Shown piece by piece: positions 51,305 through 60,357 of a DNA stretch of 64,000 bases (position 1 is the stretch's first letter; every line of letters begins with the position of its first letter). The notes below the pieces were generated by a model, which did no database searches, was not told the origin of the DNA, and saw only the letters and a program-made list of their open reading frames with translations. The position numbers and the translations under genes are program-made. The stretch lies in the NCBI GenBank assembly GCA_963761015.1, contig CAVXFL010000009.1, forward strand, positions 434,001 to 498,000. Reading direction: 5' to 3'. Source of the DNA: CAVXFL01 sp963761015. Lineage in GTDB: Bacteria; Pseudomonadota; Alphaproteobacteria; Acetobacterales; Acetobacteraceae.

Positions 51305-51772
51305 TCATCCGTTGCCGGCGGTGCTCGCCGAGCCGGCCAGCCGTCCAAATGCCTCGCGCCAGCGCGCCGGCAGCCGCGCCGGACGCTGATCGCCCGTTCT
51401 GACCGTGGCCAGCAGCAGTTCCACGGCCGCCAGCGGTTCCGTCTCGCCTTCGCGCAGAAAAGTCTGGCGCAGGGTGATCGACGCGCCGGCGATCGCGACT
51501 CCCTCGGTCGCCACCACCAGTTCGTCGTCCAGCCGGGCCGGTCGCAGATAGTCCAGTTTTGCGCGCCGCACCACAAAGATCAGACCAAATCCCCGCACCA
51601 ATTCCGCATGCGGGACGCCGAGGTCGCGCAAGGCTTCGGTCCGCGCGCGCTCCGCGAAGCCGAGATAATTGGCGTGGTAGACGATGCCCGCGGCATCGGT
51701 GTCCTCGAAATAGACCCGCAAACGGTAATAGTGCCGGCCATCCCGGATGCTGGACGGAAGTATACCGCTCAT
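51305..51772 (-). CDS. ybgC: YbgC-type acyl-CoA thioesterase
   Basis: A 155-residue hot-dog-fold thioesterase with VYFEDTDAAGIVYHANYLGF, carrying the catalytic aspartate of the 4-hydroxybenzoyl-CoA thioesterase type. It is the usual first gene of the Tol-Pal operon and hydrolyses acyl-CoA or acyl-ACP. Its ATG overlaps the ruvB stop (ATGA). Confidence 0.94.
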   Translation of the reverse strand: MSGILPSSIRDGRHYYRLRVYFEDTDAAGIVYHANYLGFAERARTEALRDLGVPHAELVRGFGLIFVVRRAKLDYLRPARLDDELVVATEGVAIAGASITLRQTFLREGETEPLAAVELLLATVRTGDQRPARLPARWREAFGRLAGSASTAGNG

Positions 51773-52824
51773 TCATCCGCATCCCGCAGGAGATCGAGCT
51801 GCGCGGCCGGCCTCGGCGGCGGCTTCAGGCCGAGATGGCGCCAGCCCAGCTCGCCGAGCATCCGGCCGCGACTCGTGCGCAGCACCAAGCCTTCCTGGAT
51901 CAGATACGGCTCGACCACGTCCTCCAACGTATCGCGCGCCTCGGCCAGCGCCGCCGCCAGCGTCTCCACGCCGACGGGCCCGCCGGCATGGTGCTCGGCG
52001 ATGCGGGTGAGATAGCGGCGGTCCATGGCGTCGAGGCCGAGCCGGTCCACCTCCAGCCGCTGCAGCGCGGCGTCGGCGATCCGCCGGTCGACTTGCCCGT
52101 CGCCCTCGACCGAGGCGAAATCCCGCACCCGGCGCAACAGCCGGCCGGCGACCCGCGGCGTGCCGCGCGAGCGGCGGGCAATCTCGGCGGCGCCCTCGGG
52201 GTCGAGCGCGAAGCCGAGCTTCTCCGCCCCGCGCGTCACGATCAGCTCCAGTTCGGCGGCCGTATAGAATGTCAGGCGCAGCGGGATGCCGAAGCGGTCG
52301 CGCAAGGGCGTGGCCAGCAGCCCGGCGCGGGTGGTGGCGCCGATCAGGGTGAACGGCGGCAGGTCGATGCGTACGCTGCGGGCCGCCGGCCCCTCGCCGA
52401 TGATCAGGTCGAGCTGAAAATCCTCCATCGCCGGATACAGCACCTCCTCGATGGCGGGCTGCAGGCGATGGATCTCGTCGATGAACAGCACGTCTCGCGG
52501 CTGAAGATTGGTAAGGATCGCGGCGAGGTCGCCGGCGCGCTGGATCACCGGGCCCGACGTCGCGCGGAAACCCACGCCCAACTCGCGCGCGACGATCTGG
52601 GCGAGCGTGGTCTTGCCGAGGCCGGGCGGGCCGTGCAGCAGCACGTGATCCAACGCCTCGGCGCGCGCGCGCGCCGCCTGGATAAACACGCGCAGATTGG
52701 CGCGGATCGGCTGCTGGCCGATGAACTCGGCGAGGAATTGCGGGCGGAGGCTGGCTTCCGCCGCGTCCTCCTCGGCGCGCAGCGGCGAGACGGCGCGCTC
52801 CTGCTCGCCGGCCGGGGCGCTCAT
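51769..52824 (-). CDS. ruvB: Holliday junction helicase RuvB
   Basis: A 351-residue RuvB motor with Walker A GPPGLGKTTLAQ, Walker B VLFIDEIHRL, sensor 1 LIGATTRAG and the C-terminal winged-helix domain (RTSRGRMLGELGWRHLG). It drives branch migration with RuvA. It overlaps both ruvA and ybgC by 4 bases. Confidence 0.97.
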   Translation of the reverse strand: MSAPAGEQERAVSPLRAEEDAAEASLRPQFLAEFIGQQPIRANLRVFIQAARARAEALDHVLLHGPPGLGKTTLAQIVARELGVGFRATSGPVIQRAGDLAAILTNLQPRDVLFIDEIHRLQPAIEEVLYPAMEDFQLDLIIGEGPAARSVRIDLPPFTLIGATTRAGLLATPLRDRFGIPLRLTFYTAAELELIVTRGAEKLGFALDPEGAAEIARRSRGTPRVAGRLLRRVRDFASVEGDGQVDRRIADAALQRLEVDRLGLDAMDRRYLTRIAEHHAGGPVGVETLAAALAEARDTLEDVVEPYLIQEGLVLRTSRGRMLGELGWRHLGLKPPPRPAAQLDLLRDADE

Positions 52825-53420
52825 TGCGCCAGCTCCTTCAGGCTATCGCGGATCAGCGCATCCAGCTTCGCCTCGGGCCCGAGGCGCCGCATCACCCGCG
52901 CCAGCGCGCCCTGCGCCTCCGGCCGGCGGTAGCCGAGATTGAGCAGGGCGGAGAGCGCATCGGCCTCCGGGCCGGTCGCGGGCGGCAGGGCGGCGGGGAA
53001 GGTCGAACCGCTCGGCATTCCGGTCGTCCGCTCGCGCAGCTCGGTCAGCAACCGCACGGCGAGCCGCGCGCCGACACCGGGGGCGCGCGTGAGCGCGGCG
53101 CGGTCGCCCGCCGCGATGGCGCCGGCGAGGTCGTTCGGGGATAATGTGGAGAGCACGCCGAGCGCCACCCTGGCGCCCACGCCCTGCACCGTGGTCAGCA
53201 GGCGAAACCAGTCGCGCTCGGCGGTGTCGGCGAAGCCGAAGAGCAGGATCGCGTCCTCGCGTACCTGGGTTTCCACCAGCACCTGCGCCAGCGCCGGCGG
53301 GCGCGGCAGCGCGGCGAGCGTGCGCGTGGAGGCCTGCACGAGATAGCCGACGCCGCCGACATCGAGCACGCACCGGTCGGCCTCGAGGGTGTCGATCCGC
53401 CCGGTCAGCTTGGCGATCAT
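52821..53420 (-). CDS. ruvA: Holliday junction protein RuvA
   Basis: A 199-residue RuvA with the N-terminal OB fold (MIAKLTGRIDTLEADRCVLD), two helix-hairpin-helix motifs (GVGARVALGVLS, GVGARLAVRLLTELRE) and the C-terminal RuvB-binding domain after a flexible Pro-rich linker. It binds four-way junctions. It lies 25 bases downstream of ruvC. Confidence 0.96.
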   Translation of the reverse strand: MIAKLTGRIDTLEADRCVLDVGGVGYLVQASTRTLAALPRPPALAQVLVETQVREDAILLFGFADTAERDWFRLLTTVQGVGARVALGVLSTLSPNDLAGAIAAGDRAALTRAPGVGARLAVRLLTELRERTTGMPSGSTFPAALPPATGPEADALSALLNLGYRRPEAQGALARVMRRLGPEAKLDALIRDSLKELAQ

Positions 53421-53445
53421 CGGCGATGTCCCGCTGCGCCGACCA

Positions 53446-53952
53446 TCATGCCGTACGCGTCCCGGCGGCCCAGACGGAACGGCTCGCGCGATGATGCACG
53501 TGGCAGATCGCTACGGCCAGCGCGTCGGCGGCGTCGGCGCGGCTGATCGTGGCGCCGGGGAGCAGATGGCGCACCATCATCTGTACCTGCCGCTTCTCCG
53601 CCCGCCCGGTGCCGACCACGGCGCGCTTCACCGCCGTGGCGGCATATTCCAGCACCGGAATGCCCGCGAGCGCCGGGGCGAGCAGCGCCACCCCGCGGGC
53701 GTAGCCGAGCCGCAAGGTGGCGGTGCCGTTGCGGTTCACGTAGGTTTCCTCCACGGCCGCCTCGTCCGGCCGGTGCTCGGCAAGCAGGGCCGAAAGCGCC
53801 TGATGCAGCGCCCGCAGCCGTTCCGGCACTCCCGCATCGGCATCGATGGCGATCACGCCGTCGGCGACGTGGCGGAGCCGGTTGCCCTCGGCCGCGATCA
53901 CGCCCCAGCCGGTGAAGCGCAGGCCGGGATCGACCCCGATCACCCTGACCAT
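53446..53952 (-). CDS. ruvC: Holliday junction resolvase RuvC
   Basis: A 168-residue RuvC nuclease with the acidic catalytic residues in VIGVDPGLRFTGWG, AVEETYVNRNG and SRADAADALAVAICH. It cleaves Holliday junctions symmetrically. I chose the ATG at 53952, where the RNase H fold begins; the frame is open upstream without similarity. Confidence 0.96.
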   Translation of the reverse strand: MVRVIGVDPGLRFTGWGVIAAEGNRLRHVADGVIAIDADAGVPERLRALHQALSALLAEHRPDEAAVEETYVNRNGTATLRLGYARGVALLAPALAGIPVLEYAATAVKRAVVGTGRAEKRQVQMMVRHLLPGATISRADAADALAVAICHVHHRASRSVWAAGTRTA

Positions 53953-54064
53953 GGCGGGTGCGGCATTCAGGAGCGGCTCGATCGGGTGAGCTTGACCCCC
54001 GGCTTCGAGCGCGCGCGTTCGATACGGCGGCGCGACGTCGGACGGCCGGCCGCACACGCGGCGA

Positions 54065-54814
54065 TCACGCCGACAGCCTCTCCATCACTGCATCGGGAAT
54101 ATCGAAATTGGCGGTGACGTTCTGCACGTCGTCGCTCTCGTCCAAGGCGTCGATCAGCTTCAGCACGCCGACGGCCTTCTCCTCGTCCAAGGTCACGGTG
54201 GTGGTCGGCCGCCAATCGAGCTTCGCCGATTCCGGTGGGCCGAGGCGGCCTTCCAGCGCATCGCGCGCAGCGAAGAAACCCTCGACCGAGGTGGTGATCT
54301 CGTGCCCCTCCGCATCGCTTTGCACGTTGTCCGCTCCCGCCTCGATCGCCGCCTCCAGCATGTCGTCGGCGCTGGCGGCGGAAGCCGGATAGCGGATCAC
54401 GCCGAGTCGGTTGAACAGGAAGGCGACCGAGTTGGTCTCGCCGAGCGCGCCGCCGTGCTTGGAGAAGATGGAGCGCATGTCCGAGGCGGTGCGGTTGCGG
54501 TTGTCCGTGAGCCCCTCGACGATGATGGCGACACCGGCCGGGCCGTAGCCCTCGTAGCGCACCTCCTGATACTCGTCGCCGGCGCCGGCGCCGGTCGCCT
54601 TCTTGATGGCGCGCTCGATCGTGTCGCGCGGCATGTTGACCTCGCGCGCGGCGGCGATGGCGGCGCGCAGGCGGGGGTTGGAGCCGGGATCGGGCAGGCC
54701 GGTGCGGGCGGCGACGGTGATTTCGCGGATCACCTTGCCGAACTGGCGGGCGCGACGCGCGTCCTGCACGCCCTTGCGGTGCATGATGTTCTTGAATTGC
54801 GAATGCCCGGCCAT
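54065..54814 (-). CDS. yebC: YebC/PmpR-family transcription regulator
   Basis: A 249-residue YebC/TACO1-family protein: MAGHSQFKNIMHRKG, then NMPRDTIERAIKKATG, EVRYEGYGPAGVAIIVEGLTD-type core and a C-terminal acidic domain. It commonly precedes ruvC. The family is linked to transcription control or translation of proline stretches. That would be of interest next to a proline-rich TolA, but this is only an association. It marks the upstream end of the long block. Confidence 0.94.
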   Translation of the reverse strand: MAGHSQFKNIMHRKGVQDARRARQFGKVIREITVAARTGLPDPGSNPRLRAAIAAAREVNMPRDTIERAIKKATGAGAGDEYQEVRYEGYGPAGVAIIVEGLTDNRNRTASDMRSIFSKHGGALGETNSVAFLFNRLGVIRYPASAASADDMLEAAIEAGADNVQSDAEGHEITTSVEGFFAARDALEGRLGPPESAKLDWRPTTTVTLDEEKAVGVLKLIDALDESDDVQNVTANFDIPDAVMERLSA

Positions 54815-55023
54815 GGCCGCTCGGTCCTGATGCGAATTGTCGGAATGCCGCCGCTTCTAGCAGCGGGCGCGGTGCGTCGGAAACCCCGGGGATGGCGGCC
54901 AGCGCCAGCAGCTTTGCGACAGGCTCGCCGATCGAACGAAAGAAGTCCTGATCCTGAAGCTACTCGTCCATTCACAATACCGAACAGCTATTCCGCCGCT
55001 TCAAGCATTACCATCACGCTCGA

Positions 55024-55644
55024 TTATCGCTTTGCCGTCTTGGCTCGGTACGATGGCAGCCACCATTTCACGGGTTCGGGCTCCTGTTCGGCGGTCTGCC
55101 TTGCCACGCGCCGGGTCGGGCTCGTGCCGGGCGTTCGGCCGCGCCGGGGTTCGGCTTCCGCCGCATGCAACCGCTGCTCCAGCCCGGCCAACCTGGTTTC
55201 GAGCGCTTCCCGCTCCGCCAGCGCTTCGGCCAGTGTCTGCTCGGCGGCCTCGCGCGCCCGGCGCTCGGCCGCGAGCGCCTCGGCATGCGCCATTTCGGCG
55301 TGCGCGAGCTTGGTCTCCAGCCGTTCGATGCCGGCTTGCGCCTCGCGCAGCGCGTGCTCGGCGCGTTCGTGCGCGACGCGCTCCGTGCGCAGCGCACCCT
55401 CGGCGGCGACAACCCGGTTGCTCGGCAGCGGAGCCGATGCGGCGGCGTCGCGCGCGCCGTTGAGCATGACGACCGGGACCTCGCCCTCCTTGACGAAGCG
55501 CCGGCCGCGCCCCTCGTGATCGCGCCGCTGCGGCGGCCGGTTGTACGTGCCGTCCTCGCGCAGGCCGAGCGCGTGGCGCATGCGGGCTTCCTCGCTGGAC
55601 GGCGCGTCGGTATCGGGCTTCGATGGTTTCGCGGGATCGGACAT
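55024..55644 (-). CDS. Coiled-coil hypothetical protein
   Basis: A 206-residue soluble protein of unknown function. A charged N-terminal part (RMRHALGLREDGTYNRPPQR, FVKEGEVPVVML) is followed by about 90 residues of continuous heptad-type Ala/Glu/Arg coiled coil and a basic tail (KWWLPSYRAKTAKR). The N-terminal block looks conserved rather than random, suggesting a real protein with a binding tail. No neighbours suggest a pathway. Confidence 0.65.
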   Translation of the reverse strand: MSDPAKPSKPDTDAPSSEEARMRHALGLREDGTYNRPPQRRDHEGRGRRFVKEGEVPVVMLNGARDAAASAPLPSNRVVAAEGALRTERVAHERAEHALREAQAGIERLETKLAHAEMAHAEALAAERRAREAAEQTLAEALAEREALETRLAGLEQRLHAAEAEPRRGRTPGTSPTRRVARQTAEQEPEPVKWWLPSYRAKTAKR

Positions 55645-55963
55645 GGGCTCCGTTCCGGAGTGGCGTTATTTCGGGAGTTACATCACGAGACGATCCGGGC
55701 CTGCCGCTTCCCGAAGGGCCAGTTCCGGGGCTGCAAACCACCCCGTGCCGGCGACAGTTGCCGTGTTCCCGCAAATCGGCGGAAGAATCGTCGCCCGGAA
55801 CTCGATAGCACCCGGCCGGAACCGCCGCTAGGCCCTTGCCGGATTTAGTCCTTCGCAATGTGCGCCGCCGCCACAATCGCCGACCGGCAGACCTCCGCGG
55901 CCCCGATTCGACTTGCCGGGCAGCAATACCGTCCAGGTGACCGTCCACAAGCCGGCCGAGGGC
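55645..55963. other. 319-base gene-free stretch
   Basis: No gene, clear hairpin family or RNA was recognised. It separates two minus-strand hypothetical genes and presumably holds the promoter of the coiled-coil gene. Confidence 0.5.
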
Positions 55964-56305
55964 TTAGCGGGCATGGGGCACCCGTCCGCCGGTTGCGCCC
56001 ACGGTGGGGGCCGGCACGGGGGGCGTGATGCCGACCGGGGCGGCCCCGTATTGCTCGGCCGAATAGACGGTGGTTCCCGGCTTGGTCTCGCCGCGTTCGG
56101 TCCAAGCGCCGCGGCCGTGGACGGAGAGATCGCCCGGGTAGCCGTGCTGCTGGCGGACCACGTCGAAACCGCTGGCCGCGGGCTGCGACATGCCGGAGAC
56201 GGCCGGAGCGCGTGACCAGGTGTCGCCGCCGGCGTTCTGCGCCAGCGCGGCGTACGCCACCGTGGCGAGAATCACGAACGATATCAGCCCGATCACCGCT
56301 TTCAT
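55964..56305 (-). CDS. Small exported hypothetical protein
   Basis: A 113-residue protein with an N-terminal signal or anchor (AVIGLISFVILATVAYAALA) and a Gly/Pro/Ala-rich mature part containing DVVRQQHGYPGDLSVHGRG and YGAAPVGITPPVPAP. It has no cysteines. I do not recognise a function. It is divergent from the MFS gene, with 106 bases between. Confidence 0.6.
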   Translation of the reverse strand: MKAVIGLISFVILATVAYAALAQNAGGDTWSRAPAVSGMSQPAASGFDVVRQQHGYPGDLSVHGRGAWTERGETKPGTTVYSAEQYGAAPVGITPPVPAPTVGATGGRVPHAR

Positions 56306-56411
56306 CCCGAACTCCCGGCCAGCCGGCCCGCCTCGTCCATCATAGCGCCCCTGTCCGGCGCCGGTTGCGCTCCCGCTTTCAAGCGCGCCCGTGCCGGACG
56401 ATGTTGGCGGC

Positions 56412-57878
56412 ATGCCAGAACGGCCCCTGATCGCGCCCCCACCCGAAACAGAGACGCCGCTGGGACCCTCCCGGATGCGCGCCACCGCGCTGATCGTCGC
56501 CTGCGCGCTGCTCATGCAGAACCTCGATTCGACGGTGGTCGCGACCGCGCTGCCGGTCATGGCCAAGGCGTTCGGCGCCGATCCGGTGCGCATGAACCTG
56601 GCGTTGACCTCCTATCTGCTCAGCCTCGCGGTGTTCGTTCCGGCCAGCGGCTGGATGGCCGACCGGTTCGGCTCGCGCACCGTGTTCCGCATCGCCATCG
56701 TCGTGTTCACCATCGGCTCCGTGCTGTGCGGCCGCGCCACGAGCCTGGGTTTCCTCGTCGGTGCCCGCATCCTGCAGGGCATGGGCGGCGCGATGATGCT
56801 GCCGGTCGGCCGCTTGCTGCTGCTGCGCTCGGTGCAGAAATCGGACATCGTCGCGGCGATGGCTTGGCTCACCATGCCGGCCCTGATCGGCCCGGTGCTC
56901 GGCCCGCCGGTCGGCGGCTTCATCACGACGTACTGGTCCTGGCGCTGGATCTTCGACATCAACGTGCCGATCGGCGTGCTCGGCGTGGTGCTGGTGAGCC
57001 TGTTCATCAACGACGTGCGCGAGCCGAAGCCGAGCCGCTTCGACGGGGTGGGGCTGGCGCTGAGCGGGGTCTGCCTCGCCGGCCTGATGTTCGGCCTCGA
57101 GACCGCCGGGCGGGGCGCCGTTCCGGCCGTGGCGAGCGCCGCGCTGATCGGCGTCGGCGGCGCGTGCGGCGTCGGCTACTACCTGCACGCGCGGCGTCGG
57201 CGGCATCCGGTGCTGGAGCTCTCCTTGCTGCGCATCCCGACATTCGGGGTATCCGTGTTCGCCGGCTCGCTGTTTCGCATCGGCATCGGCGCCATTCCGT
57301 TCCTGCTGCCGATGATGCTGCAACTCGGCTTCGGCAACTCGGCGGCGGAGAGCGGGCTGATCACGTTCGCGAGCGCGGCCGGGGCGCTGTTGATGAAACC
57401 GGCGACGCAATGGGCGCTGAGGATAGCCGGTTTCCGGCCGACCTTGTTGTGGAACGCGGTGATCTCGGCGGCGTTGCTCGCCGCCTGCGCCGCCTTCCGC
57501 CCGACTTGGCCGCTCGGCGGCATCTACGCCATCCTGCTGCTCGGCGGCTTCTTCCGCTCGCTGCAGTTCACGGCGTACAACGCGCTCGCCTACGCCGACA
57601 TCCCGCGCGAGCGGATGAGCGCGGCGACCAGCTTCTATTCCACCTTTCAGCAGCTCTTTCTGACCATCGGCATCGCGGTCGGCGCCGCAAGCCTGGAATT
57701 CACCTCCGCCATGAACGGCCACGCCACGCCGACACCTCACGATTTCTCGCTGGCCTTCCTGGTGGTGTCGTTCTTCTCCCTGCTCGCCGCGCCGGCGTCG
57801 CTGCTGATGCCGCGCGAGGCCGGCGCGGAGCTGAGCGGCCATCGGCCGCGATTGCCTCGGCGCGGTCCGGCGCTATAG
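56412..57878 (+). CDS. MFS transporter, DHA2 (EmrB/QacA) family
   Basis: A 488-residue multidrug-type transporter with about 14 helices. It has the DHA2 motif in helix 1 (LDSTVVATALPVMAKAFG), motif A SGWMADRFGSRTVF and motif C-like GPVLGPPVGGFIT. It likely exports a small organic compound using the proton gradient. The ATG at 56412 is preferred to an upstream in-frame start at 56391. No regulator is adjacent. Confidence 0.9.
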   Translation: MPERPLIAPPPETETPLGPSRMRATALIVACALLMQNLDSTVVATALPVMAKAFGADPVRMNLALTSYLLSLAVFVPASGWMADRFGSRTVFRIAIVVFTIGSVLCGRATSLGFLVGARILQGMGGAMMLPVGRLLLLRSVQKSDIVAAMAWLTMPALIGPVLGPPVGGFITTYWSWRWIFDINVPIGVLGVVLVSLFINDVREPKPSRFDGVGLALSGVCLAGLMFGLETAGRGAVPAVASAALIGVGGACGVGYYLHARRRRHPVLELSLLRIPTFGVSVFAGSLFRIGIGAIPFLLPMMLQLGFGNSAAESGLITFASAAGALLMKPATQWALRIAGFRPTLLWNAVISAALLAACAAFRPTWPLGGIYAILLLGGFFRSLQFTAYNALAYADIPRERMSAATSFYSTFQQLFLTIGIAVGAASLEFTSAMNGHATPTPHDFSLAFLVVSFFSLLAAPASLLMPREAGAELSGHRPRLPRRGPAL

Positions 57879-57894
57879 TTCAACGAGCATAACG

Positions 57895-58883
57895 ATGGTT
57901 GCCGCGATGCGCGCCCTGTTGGTTTTCCTCCTGCTTCTGCCCTCGCTTCTGCCCTCGGGGGCGTGGAGCGCGGAGCTGGTGGACGCCACCGGCCGCACGT
58001 GGCGATTCCGCCGCATGTGGCGCGGGTGTTGCCGGCAGGGGAGCCGGCGGCCGTGCTGCTGGAGGCGCTGGCGCCGGATCTGATGATCGGCTGGCCGAGC
58101 AAACCCCCGCCCGCGGCGGCTGCCTTCCTGCCGGAGCAGGTGGCGCGGCTGCCGCAGACCGCGCCGGCGGCGCCGGCCCTCGCCAGCGTCATCGCGCGGG
58201 AGAAGCCCGATCTGATCGTCGATTACGGCGATACCGACGCGCGCTGGGCGCGGCGCGACGAGCAGGTGCAAGCGCGAACCGGCATTCCGACCCTGCTGCT
58301 CGACGGCGCGCTTGCCCGCACGCCGGAGGTCTTGCGCAGCCTCGGCGCCGCGCTCGGGCGGACGGCGCGCGCGGAGCGGCTTGCGCAATTCGCCGAGCGG
58401 ATCATGCAGGCCGGGGCCGCATCGGGGCCGCCGCGCACGGTGGTCTACGCGCGCAGCACCGACGGGCTGACGCTCGTTGCGCCCGGCGCGCTGGGCGCGG
58501 AGGTATTCAAGGTGCTGCACTGGAAGGTGCTGGCGCCGCCGGGCAAGGGCCATCTCCGCCATGCCACCCTGGCGCAGATCGCCGCGCTCGATCCGGACAT
58601 GCTGATCTTCGCCGAGCCGGTCATGCGCGAGGTCGTCGGGCGCTCGCCGCAATGGCGGGCCCTGCGCGCGGTGCGCGAGCGCCACGCCTTCGTCATGCCG
58701 CGCGAGCCGTTCGGCTGGATCGGCCATCCGCCCTCGCTCAACCGGCTGCTCGGCGTCGAGTGGCTCCGCGGCGACGACCCGATCGCGGCGGCGCGCGATT
58801 TCTACACCGTCGTGTACGGGCGAGCGCCCGACGCGGCCCAACTGGAGGCGTTGCGCCATGAGTTGCAACCGATCGAACCGTAG
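57895..58883 (+). pseudogene. ABC transporter periplasmic binding protein (FecB/BtuF-type), frameshifted
   Basis: The signal peptide MRALLVFLLLLPSLLPSGAW and AELVDATGRT lie in one frame, which then becomes Arg/Trp noise. The mature protein continues in another frame from VAIPPHVARVLPAG through PDLIVDYG and DMLIFAEPVMREV to the stop at 58883. One missing base at about 57997-57998 explains it. Family members bind iron complexes or cobalamin-like ligands, or oxyanions. It overlaps modA by 26 bases and has no permease or ATPase partner of its own here. Confidence 0.8.
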
Positions 58884-59637
58884 CGGCTTGCGCGCATTCC
58901 TCACCGGCGCGGCGTTGCTGCTGCTGGCGGGGGTGCCCGCGCGCGCCCAGACGGTGTTCGCCGCGGCGAGCCTGACCGACGCCATGAAGGCGGTGGCGGC
59001 CGCCTGGGCGAAACAAGGTCATCCCAGCCCGGTGCTGTCGTTCGCGGCCAGTTCCACGCTGGCGCGCCAGATCGAGCAGGGCGCGCCAGCGAACATCTTC
59101 GCCTCGGCCGATGAGAAGTGGATGGACTATCTGTCGAGGCACGATGCGATCCTCCCCGCTACCCGCCGGGATTTGCTCGACAACCAGCTCGTTCTCATCG
59201 TGCCGGCCGGGAAGCCGGCCAACGTGACGATCGGCCCCGGCTTCGACCTTGCGCGGCTTCTGGGCCCGCACGGACGGCTGGCGATCGGCGATCCGTCGAA
59301 CGTGCCGGCGGGGATCTACGCCAGGCAGGCGCTGACCCGGCTCGGGGTGTGGAAATCCGTCGAGGCCAAGCTCGCGCCGGCCGAGGACGTGCGGGCCGCC
59401 TTGCTCCTGGTGGAGCGCGGCGAGGCGGCGGCGGGCATCGTCTACGCCACCGATGCCAGGATCAGCCGCTCGGTGCGGGTGGCCGGCGTGTTCCCGTCCG
59501 ACAGCCATCCGCCGATCCGCTATCCGATCGCGCTGGTCCGCGGGGGCGACACGGCAGCGGCGCGCGCGCTGCTCGCGTTCATCGAGGGACCTGCGGCGAG
59601 GGCGATCTTTGCCCGCTACGGCTTCTCGCCACCCTAG
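58858..59637 (+). CDS. modA: Molybdate-binding protein ModA
   Basis: A 259-residue periplasmic binding protein with a signal peptide (ending about residue 30, ARA). The signature TVFAAASLTDAMKAVAAAW, SSTLARQIEQGAPANIFASAD and GDPSNVPAGIYARQAL match ModA. It captures molybdate or tungstate for the ModBC importer. Molybdenum supply would serve molybdoenzymes elsewhere in the genome. Its stop is in the same frame as the following modB. Confidence 0.93.
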   Translation: MSCNRSNRSGLRAFLTGAALLLLAGVPARAQTVFAAASLTDAMKAVAAAWAKQGHPSPVLSFAASSTLARQIEQGAPANIFASADEKWMDYLSRHDAILPATRRDLLDNQLVLIVPAGKPANVTIGPGFDLARLLGPHGRLAIGDPSNVPAGIYARQALTRLGVWKSVEAKLAPAEDVRAALLLVERGEAAAGIVYATDARISRSVRVAGVFPSDSHPPIRYPIALVRGGDTAAARALLAFIEGPAARAIFARYGFSPP

Positions 59638-59652
59638 AAGCGGGAGCGCGCG

Positions 59653-60357
59653 ATCCTATCGCCCGAGGAATGGCAGGCCGTCCGGTTGACCTTGGCGGTC
59701 GCCGGCTGGAGCGTTGCCGGCGGCTTGCCGCTCGCGCTGATCGCCGCTTATGCGCTGGCGCGATGGCGCTTCCCGGGGCGCGGGCTGCTCGACGCGATCG
59801 TGCATCTGCCGCTGGTGCTGCCGCCCGTGGTCGTCGGCTGGCTGCTGCTGCTGGTGTTCGGCGTGCGCGGCACGCTCGGCGCCTGGCTGTTCGACTGGTT
59901 CGGCATCCGGCTCGCGTTCACCACCGCCGGCGCCAGCCTCGCCTGCGCGGTGATGACGTTTCCGCTGATGGTGCGCGCCATCCGGCTGGCGCTGGAGGCG
60001 GTCGATCCCGGCCTCGAACTGGCGGCGCGCACCCTGGGGGCGACGCCGCTCGACCGCTTCTTTACGATCACGCTGCCGCTGGCGGCCCCCGGCGTGCTGG
60101 TGGGGGCGATCATCGGCTACTCGGCCTCGCTCGGTGAGTTCGGCGCCGTCATCACCTTCGCCGCCAATATTCCTGGCCGGACGCAAACCCTGCCGCTCGC
60201 CATCTATAGTGCGCTGCAATCGCCCGGGGGCGAGGCGGCGGCGGCGCGGCTGTCGCTGGTGTCGGTGGCGCTGGCGCTGGCCGGGCTGTTCGCCTCCGAA
60301 CTGCTCGGGCGGCGCCTGCAGGCCTATATCGGCCGCCGCCCGCCCGCCCGGCGATGA
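59653..60357 (+). CDS. modB: Molybdate permease ModB, unclear start codon
   Basis: About 223-234 residues with five membrane helices and the EAA loop AARTLGATPLDRFFTITLPL. The family N-terminus LSPEEWQAVRLTLAVAGW is fully present in frame, but the codon before it is ATC (59653) rather than ATG. The first ordinary alternative is TTG at 59686, which would drop 11 residues of that motif. I list the homologous start, with low certainty about initiation. The 3' end overlaps modC (ATGA). Confidence 0.85.
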   Translation: MLSPEEWQAVRLTLAVAGWSVAGGLPLALIAAYALARWRFPGRGLLDAIVHLPLVLPPVVVGWLLLLVFGVRGTLGAWLFDWFGIRLAFTTAGASLACAVMTFPLMVRAIRLALEAVDPGLELAARTLGATPLDRFFTITLPLAAPGVLVGAIIGYSASLGEFGAVITFAANIPGRTQTLPLAIYSALQSPGGEAAAARLSLVSVALALAGLFASELLGRRLQAYIGRRPPARR

